Shown here: piece by piece, positions 8,942 through 12,224 of the stretch
Numbering within the stretch: the first letter of the stretch is position 1
Layout of the letters: every line of letters starts with the position of its first letter
DNA from: an uncultured Clostridia bacterium
GTDB taxonomy: Bacteria; Bacillota; Clostridia; Peptostreptococcales; Anaerovoracaceae
Assembly (NCBI GenBank): GCA_934255435.1
Contig: CAKQNZ010000054.1
Coordinates: 1 to 12,224 of the forward strand
DNA length: 12,224 nucleotides
Reading direction: 5' to 3'
The notes under the pieces: model-generated
What the model saw: the letters and a program-made list of their open reading frames with translations, nothing else
Told to the model about the DNA's origin: nothing
The model's database searches: none
Made by a program: the position numbers and the translations under genes

Positions 8942-8955
8942 TGTCCTGATGTAAA
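8926..8955 (-). promoter_or_regulatory. Candidate sigma-A-type promoter of the pur operon
   Basis: On the minus strand, TTTACA (8950-8955, 5 of 6 to the -35 consensus) is followed after 18 nt by TATAAA (8926-8931, 5 of 6 to the -10 consensus). The PurBox at 8929-8941 lies inside this promoter, so occupation by a regulator would block it. This was the best pair I found by eye upstream of purL; weaker pairs exist nearer the gene. Confidence 0.55.
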
Positions 8956-9083
8956 AAAAGTCAGTCTTATCTCACAGTCCAGTCACATTCATACAACTGG
9001 TTTGCATCTCCGCAGCAGATACAGCTGCACCACATGAGTAACAATGTAACACTGCTGAAATACAGCGGTTTCGAACGTCAGCA

Positions 9084-9171
9084 TGCACGATCCGGCAGCA
9101 GCAGCCGGCATTATTTCAGCCAACCGGGAGCTGCAGCAGCTTGATCAGTGAATGAAAAACTTCATCGTGCA
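9084..9171. other. Possible structured RNA or inverted-repeat element
   Basis: TGCACGAT (9084-9091) is perfectly complementary to ATCGTGCA (9164-9171). Inside this closing helix are CCGGC/GCCGG around a 7-nt loop (9092-9108), directly stacked on the closing helix, and AGCTG/CAGCT around a 3-nt loop (9129-9141). Together they would form a multibranched fold of 88 nt. It matches no RNA family I recognise, and the transcribed strand is unknown. A chance arrangement in CAGC-rich sequence is a real alternative. Confidence 0.3.
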
Positions 9172-9227
9172 AAAATCCGAATATTCTGTTTTTGCCAGGT
9201 CAGGACTTCCGGATCCAGCAGCAGCTG

Positions 9228-9271
9228 ATGGGACGTTTTTGGCTTTCAGGCTGCAGTTTTCGATACTTTTC
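9228..9271 (+). repeat. 44-bp intergenic repeat, copy 1
   Basis: This copy has the left block ATGGGACGTTTTTGG, a variable middle of 14 nt, and the right block TTTTCGATACTTTTC, 44 nt in all. Similarity to copy 2 continues for about 20 nt to the right through a GGCAGCTGT segment. It lies upstream of the surface-protein promoter. Confidence 0.75.
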
Positions 9272-9377
9272 AGATCCAGGCAGCTGTTACACCCGACCGG
9301 CCGCCTATTCCTGATACCTCTGAAATAACATATATATCAGTAAAATTGTTCGTATTCGCTGATTTTTTGAAAACCCC

Positions 9378-9406
9378 TTGTTATTTTTCAAAAAATCTGA
9401 TAAAAT
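9378..9406 (+). promoter_or_regulatory. Extended -10 promoter for the surface-protein gene
   Basis: TTGTTA (9378-9383, 4 of 6 to the -35 consensus) is followed after 17 nt by TAAAAT (9401-9406, 5 of 6 to the -10 consensus). TG lies one base before the -10 (TGATAAAAT), the extended -10 feature common in Gram-positive bacteria. Transcription would start near 9413, giving a leader of about 190 nt. Confidence 0.6.
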
Positions 9407-9476
9407 CTTAACAAACCGTAAATACGGATCATCGCACAATAAGGATTTGAAAATCGATCATGCTACAAAATTACTG

Positions 9477-9521
9477 CCGGAAATCAAGTGTGCTGCACTC
9501 TGACTTCGGCATTTTGTTTTT
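9477..9521 (+). terminator. Terminator-like hairpin within the surface-protein leader
   Basis: The arms CCGGAAATCAAGTG (9477-9490) and CACTCTGACTTCGG (9496-9509) fold around a 5-nt loop. The stem is interrupted: 5 basal pairs including a G-T wobble, an internal loop, 3 pairs, a bulge, then 4 pairs. It is followed after 2 nt by TTTTGTTTTT. It lies between the promoter and the gene start, so it could act as an attenuator. The interrupted stem makes it weaker than the terminator at 11585-11633. Confidence 0.4.
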
Positions 9522-9601
9522 ATGAAAGACTTATTGCCTTTCCCTGACACACGATCCGTTAAGAAGACCCACAGAACTATTTGAGATGGAGGAAGTAATT
9601 T

Positions 9602-11482
9602 ATGAAGAAAAAGAACAGGATACTTCTGGCTATGTGCATGGCGTTCTGCATGATGCTGTGCCTGCTGCCTGTGCATGCGGCAGCTGAAGATGCCAGACCA
9701 GTCGTGAAGATCGATGTGAGCGGAGACGTCACAAAGACCGATGACTACGAGATCACAAGCTCGAACATCAAGCTTTTGCAGCCGGACAAGATCTATGAGC
9801 TGACAGGTACGACGACAAAAACTATCAATTACTGGGGCAGCAATGACCTCAATGCCATCAGGACTTTCTATCTGCGTCTGAACAACGTGACGACCGACAA
9901 TATCACCGGCACCAATTCAGATGGAGCGAGACTTGTAGTAGATGTACCGGCAGGCACAGTCAACAATATCGGATCGATGTACTCAGTAGATCTGAACATA
10001 ACCGGCAGCGGCACTATCAACGCAACTTCACTGGGCGTAACACAGTCGACCAGGGTCCCTAACAAACTTTACATCAAGGATACGACTATCGTGACACACG
10101 TTGCCAGAAACAGCGACGGCTGGGAAGGTGAATGTGTACTGGCGGGTTCTGCCAATGTGACTTACATCGGCAACGGCAAATATGCACCGCTGAAGCTGGG
10201 GCAGAAAATCGGCAACACTCATTCCCTGACTATCCAGGACAATGCAAAGCTTTACTGCCTGCAGGATGACAGTAAGCCTGTAACGGCTTACTCCGTCAGC
10301 GGTATGGAGATATTCGGAGGTGCGACCCTTACGCTTAAAGACAATGGATATCTGGAAGCATGCGGCAGGGACAGCACAGGTGAATATGCAGGATACGGTC
10401 TTGTGACTTACGGCGATATCAAGGTACAGGATAACGCAACCATCAAAGCGACCGGTTATGACGTAGGACTTTGCATAGAAGGCGATCTGACAGTCACAGG
10501 CGGAAGCATCACTGCCGAAAGCAGCGGCAGCAACGGAATATATGCTTCAGGCACTATAGGCATCAGCAATGCCGACATCGATGCAAAAGGCTACTATCCG
10601 GCTATATTCGGCGACAAAGGTGTTTCTATATCAGACAGTACAGTTAAAGCTGAAGCCACTGGCGACTGTGCGATATTCTCACATGGCTCTGTAACACTCA
10701 AAGACAGTCTTGTAAATGCAATAGCTCCGGATGATGATCGTGGCATCAATGCAAACGACGGTGTCAAAGTCTCAGGCTGCTGGATACAAACTTCCGGCAC
10801 AGAAACACTGGCTGATGATCCGGACACTATCGCCGACAGCGTGCTTTTCAACAAGAGCAAGGGAAAAACCATCGGCAATGCAGCTCTTCTGGCTGACGAA
10901 ACTATTGAAAAAGATATGACGCTGGACATCGGTGAAGGCACATCCCTCACAGTCCCTGAAGGCAAGACACTGACAAACAACGGCACTATAAACCTTAAAG
11001 GTACTCTGAACCGTGATGGAACGATCATATGTAACAGCCATATCGGTGGCACTGCTACATGCACAGATAAAGCAAAATGCGACATCTGCCTCGAGCCTTA
11101 CGGCGAACTGGCTCCGGACAACCATTCAGATCTGAAGCATGTCGAAGCGAAGGCAGCGACTAAAACATCCGAAGGCAATATCGAATACTGGTACTGCAGC
11201 GGCTGCGGCAAATATTTCAGTGATGCAAACGCAGAAAACGAGATCACTGAAGCTGATACGATCACTGCTAAACTGACGGACGATCAGAAAAACGATAATA
11301 AAGATCCTAAGCCTTCCACTGACAACAAAGATAATAAGAAGGATCCTGCAGGTGAAACAAAATCCACAAAGACAGGCGATAATACAAACCTTGCAATGTG
11401 GCTCGCACTGCTGGCCCTCAGCGGAAGTGCTGCTGCAGGTATCACTATCGTGAGCAGAAAAAAGAGACACTCCGGCAGATAG
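9602..11482 (+). CDS. Exported, probably sortase-anchored surface protein with beta-helix-like repeats
   Basis: This is a 626-residue protein of unknown substrate. Residues 1-26 form a classic signal peptide (KKK, hydrophobic core, likely cleavage after PVHA). Residues about 266-400 contain at least six similar rungs of 22-24 residues (starting near 266, 289, 312, 334, 357 and 381) of the type GLVTYGDIKVQDNATIKATG, suggesting a parallel beta-helix. Residues 477-535 hold six cysteines, including CDIC and CSGC, in a GTATCTDKAKC...YWYCSGCGKYF module seen in other clostridial surface proteins. A charged linker (560-590) leads to KTGD (590-593), a hydrophobic segment (about 596-617) and a basic end RKKRHSGR. 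KTGD resembles a degenerate LPXTG signal, without the leading LP. The start has GGAGG 9 nt upstream. It diverges from the pur operon and ends before a clear terminator. Binding or adhesion is inference. Confidence 0.85.
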   Translation: MKKKNRILLAMCMAFCMMLCLLPVHAAAEDARPVVKIDVSGDVTKTDDYEITSSNIKLLQPDKIYELTGTTTKTINYWGSNDLNAIRTFYLRLNNVTTDNITGTNSDGARLVVDVPAGTVNNIGSMYSVDLNITGSGTINATSLGVTQSTRVPNKLYIKDTTIVTHVARNSDGWEGECVLAGSANVTYIGNGKYAPLKLGQKIGNTHSLTIQDNAKLYCLQDDSKPVTAYSVSGMEIFGGATLTLKDNGYLEACGRDSTGEYAGYGLVTYGDIKVQDNATIKATGYDVGLCIEGDLTVTGGSITAESSGSNGIYASGTIGISNADIDAKGYYPAIFGDKGVSISDSTVKAEATGDCAIFSHGSVTLKDSLVNAIAPDDDRGINANDGVKVSGCWIQTSGTETLADDPDTIADSVLFNKSKGKTIGNAALLADETIEKDMTLDIGEGTSLTVPEGKTLTNNGTINLKGTLNRDGTIICNSHIGGTATCTDKAKCDICLEPYGELAPDNHSDLKHVEAKAATKTSEGNIEYWYCSGCGKYFSDANAENEITEADTITAKLTDDQKNDNKDPKPSTDNKDNKKDPAGETKSTKTGDNTNLAMWLALLALSGSAAAGITIVSRKKRHSGR

Positions 11483-11511
11483 CCAACGGAAACGATTCAG
11501 ACAGTTTATAT

Positions 11512-11539
11512 AGTAAAAGTTTCATACGAAACTTTTACT
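11512..11539 (+). repeat. Perfect 12-bp inverted repeat downstream of the surface-protein gene
   Basis: AGTAAAAGTTTC (11512-11523) and GAAACTTTTACT (11528-11539) are perfectly complementary around ATAC, and four further pairs form if one base is bulged. The stem is AT-rich and no T-run follows, so it is not a typical terminator. It starts 30 nt after the stop codon. A second, weaker AT-rich hairpin, AAATATC/GATATTT, follows at 11550-11569. Confidence 0.6.
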
Positions 11540-11584
11540 TATATCCCGGAAATATCAAAAAAGATATTTTCTTCATAAAAAACT

Positions 11585-11633
11585 AAGCGTATCGGAATAA
11601 TGCTGTAACAGCATATTTCGATACGCTTTTTTT
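11585..11633 (+). terminator. Intrinsic terminator of the surface-protein gene, possibly bidirectional
   Basis: AAGCGTATCG pairs with CGATACGCTT, the stem continues through a G-T wobble, AATA/TATT, one bulge and TGCTG/CAGCA, and the loop is 3 nt. Seven Ts (11627-11633) follow directly on the plus strand. On the minus strand the left flank (A-run 11577-11582) supplies a T-run 2 nt after the stem, so it may also stop readthrough from the convergent gene at the right edge. Confidence 0.9.
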
Positions 11634-11644
11634 GCCGCAGCCAG

Positions 11645-11688
11645 ATGTGGTGTTTTTGAAAATTCCACGCTCCATTTCATCCCCTTCC
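11645..11688 (+). repeat. Possible degenerate copy of the 44-bp repeat
   Basis: ATGTGGTGTTTTTGA (11645-11659) matches the left block of copy 3 at 12 of 15 positions. At the expected distance, 11674-11688 matches the right block at only about 8 of 15. It may be an eroded copy or chance. Confidence 0.25.
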
Positions 11689-11738
11689 TCATCGCCGCCG
11701 GCTTCCAGGAGAGGCCCGCCTCCGGCATCTCGCTTCAA

Positions 11739-11782
11739 ATGGGACGTTTTTGGCGTTCAGATGACTGGTTTCGATACTTTTC
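11739..11782 (+). repeat. 44-bp intergenic repeat, copy 2
   Basis: The left block ATGGGACGTTTTTGG is identical to copy 1. The middle differs, and the right block GTTTCGATACTTTTC differs by one base. The total is exactly 44 nt. The similarity with copy 1 continues through GG(T)CC.GGCAGCTGT to about 11800. Confidence 0.75.
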
Positions 11783-11832
11783 TGGTCCGGGCAGCTGTGA
11801 TATCAGCTGTCGAAGCGATCATGACCTTCAGG

Positions 11833-11876
11833 ATGGGTCGTTTTTGAATAAAGCTTCGCTGTTTTCGATACTTTTC
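11833..11876 (+). repeat. 44-bp intergenic repeat, copy 3
   Basis: The left block ATGGGTCGTTTTTGA differs from copy 1 at two positions, the middle is unrelated, and the right block TTTTCGATACTTTTC is identical to copy 1. The total is again exactly 44 nt. It begins 94 nt after the start of copy 2, in the same orientation. It lacks the extended right-hand similarity of copies 1 and 2. Confidence 0.7.
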
Positions 11877-11919
11877 TTATCGTCGCTGGCCGGGGGTCGT
11901 GCTGTTATACATGATACAG

Positions 11920-11958
11920 CAAAGCCGATCGCTGATGCAATGCCAGCGACCGGCTTTG
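11920..11958 (-). terminator. Strong 15-position hairpin, possible terminator of the convergent minus-strand gene
   Basis: CAAAGCCGATCGCTG (11920-11934) pairs with CAGCGACCGGCTTTG (11944-11958) at 14 of 15 positions around a 9-nt loop. It lies about 60 nt after the stop codon of the minus-strand gene, the expected place for a terminator, but no run of Ts follows on the minus strand. Its role, and which strand it serves, is uncertain. Confidence 0.45.
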
Positions 11959-12019
11959 TTCATATGCTATGTTTTTTTGCTTTTCTCAGCTGAATCACTT
12001 TTCATATTCTGATGCTCTA

Positions 12020-12224
12020 TCAGTTTCCGAACACTTTGTTCCACAGATTGCTGAAGAAATCTCCTATTTTACTGAAGAATCCGCTGGCGGAACTGAGGTC
12101 GATATCCAGTTTGGAAAGCTTGTCGTAAAGACCTTTTGCCTGGGCCTTGAGAGTATCTATATCAAGGTCCAGCTTCGATATCTTTTCCATGAGTGATGCG
12201 AGCTGTGCTTTCTGATCGTCGGTA
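12020..12224 (-). CDS. DUF1002-like protein, C-terminal fragment
   Basis: This is the last 67 codons and stop (TGA, 12020-12022) of a gene entering from the right edge. The visible sequence runs TDDQKAQLASLMEKISKLD, then LDIDTLKAQAKGLYDKLSKL, then DIDLSSASGFFSKIGDFFSN and LWNKVFGN. The helical pattern with repeated KLDxDxxxLK units followed by an FFSKI..FF end is what I recall from the C-terminus of DUF1002 proteins (B. subtilis YpuA is a member). The family's function is not established, and members are generally predicted to be exported. The start, signal peptide and promoter are outside the window. It converges on the surface-protein gene. The family call rests on recognition of the C-terminal pattern only. 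Confidence 0.6.
   Translation of the reverse strand, partial: TDDQKAQLASLMEKISKLDLDIDTLKAQAKGLYDKLSKLDIDLSSASGFFSKIGDFFSNLWNKVFGN

Larger units (their letters stand above)
8961..9370. other. Unassigned intergenic stretch between the two divergent promoters
   Basis: About 400 bp between the pur promoter and the surface-protein promoter carries no convincing gene. It contains short open frames without ribosome sites (for example 9034-9144 plus), a potentially folded segment at 9084-9171 and one copy of the 44-bp repeat at 9228-9271. This is more sequence than two divergent promoters normally need. Confidence 0.5.
11634..12019. other. Intergenic stretch between convergent genes
   Basis: These 386 bp hold two clear copies of the 44-bp repeat (11739-11782 and 11833-11876), a possible degenerate copy (11645-11688), a small hairpin at 11901-11920 and a strong hairpin at 11920-11958. 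The open frames across it (for example 11739-11993 plus) run through the repeats and have no ribosome site, so I do not call them genes. Confidence 0.6.

Noticed and set aside
9034..9144. A 36-codon plus-strand frame in the divergent intergenic region
   Set aside because: No ribosome site and no recognisable protein features.
9345..9357. A single PurBox-like site upstream of the surface-protein promoter
   Set aside because: It matches 11 of 13 positions on the minus strand, but I found no inverted partner at the expected distance, and Bacillus-type operators need a pair.
11739..11876. A CRISPR-like reading of the repeats
   Set aside because: There are only two adjacent copies. The variable 14 nt lies inside each unit, too short for spacers, and no cas genes are present.
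11739..11993. An 84-codon plus-strand frame beginning in repeat copy 2
   Set aside because: It runs through two repeats and the hairpin region, has no ribosome site, and is better explained by the repeats.

Overview
The window looks like chromosomal DNA from a Gram-positive anaerobe of the Clostridia (Bacillota). The evidence is the strong GGAGG-type ribosome sites, a PurF of the Bacillus type (N-terminal propeptide and four cysteines for an Fe-S cluster), the single-chain 1255-residue PurL, a Bacillus-type pur operator, stem-plus-T terminators, and a surface protein ending in a KTGD sorting-type tail. I cannot name the genus from sequence alone.

Positions 1-8950 hold a purine-biosynthesis operon on the minus strand. 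In transcription order it reads promoter/operator (about 8897-8955), a leader of about 320 nt, purL, purE, purC, purF, purM, purN, and then the first 13 codons of a second PurF-like gene that runs off the left edge. Together PurF, PurN, PurL, PurM, PurE and PurC supply six steps from PRPP to SAICAR. purD, purK, purB and purH are not in the window. Some junctions are tight (purL-purE, purC-purF, purF-purM), while purE-purC, purM-purN and purN-purF2 have spacers of 129-161 nt.

Positions 8602-9601 are a 1-kb divergent intergenic region. It holds the pur promoter with paired PurBoxes, a potentially structured segment, one copy of a 44-bp repeat, and an extended -10 promoter with a leader of about 190 nt that contains a terminator-like hairpin. 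This promoter drives a 626-residue exported protein (9602-11482). That protein has a signal peptide, beta-helix-like rungs of about 23 residues, a cysteine-rich module, an Asp/Lys/Asn-rich linker and a KTGD/hydrophobic/basic tail.

Positions 11483-12019 are intergenic: three successive hairpins including a clear terminator, two more copies of the 44-bp repeat (possibly a degenerate third), and a strong hairpin with a competing pairing. The right edge holds the C-terminal 67 codons of a convergent minus-strand gene resembling the DUF1002 family.

The most unusual items are the fixed-length 44-bp repeat (conserved ends, variable middle), the PurF-like gene with Gly where the catalytic Cys is expected, the long PurF propeptide, and the unassigned structure in the divergent intergenic region.
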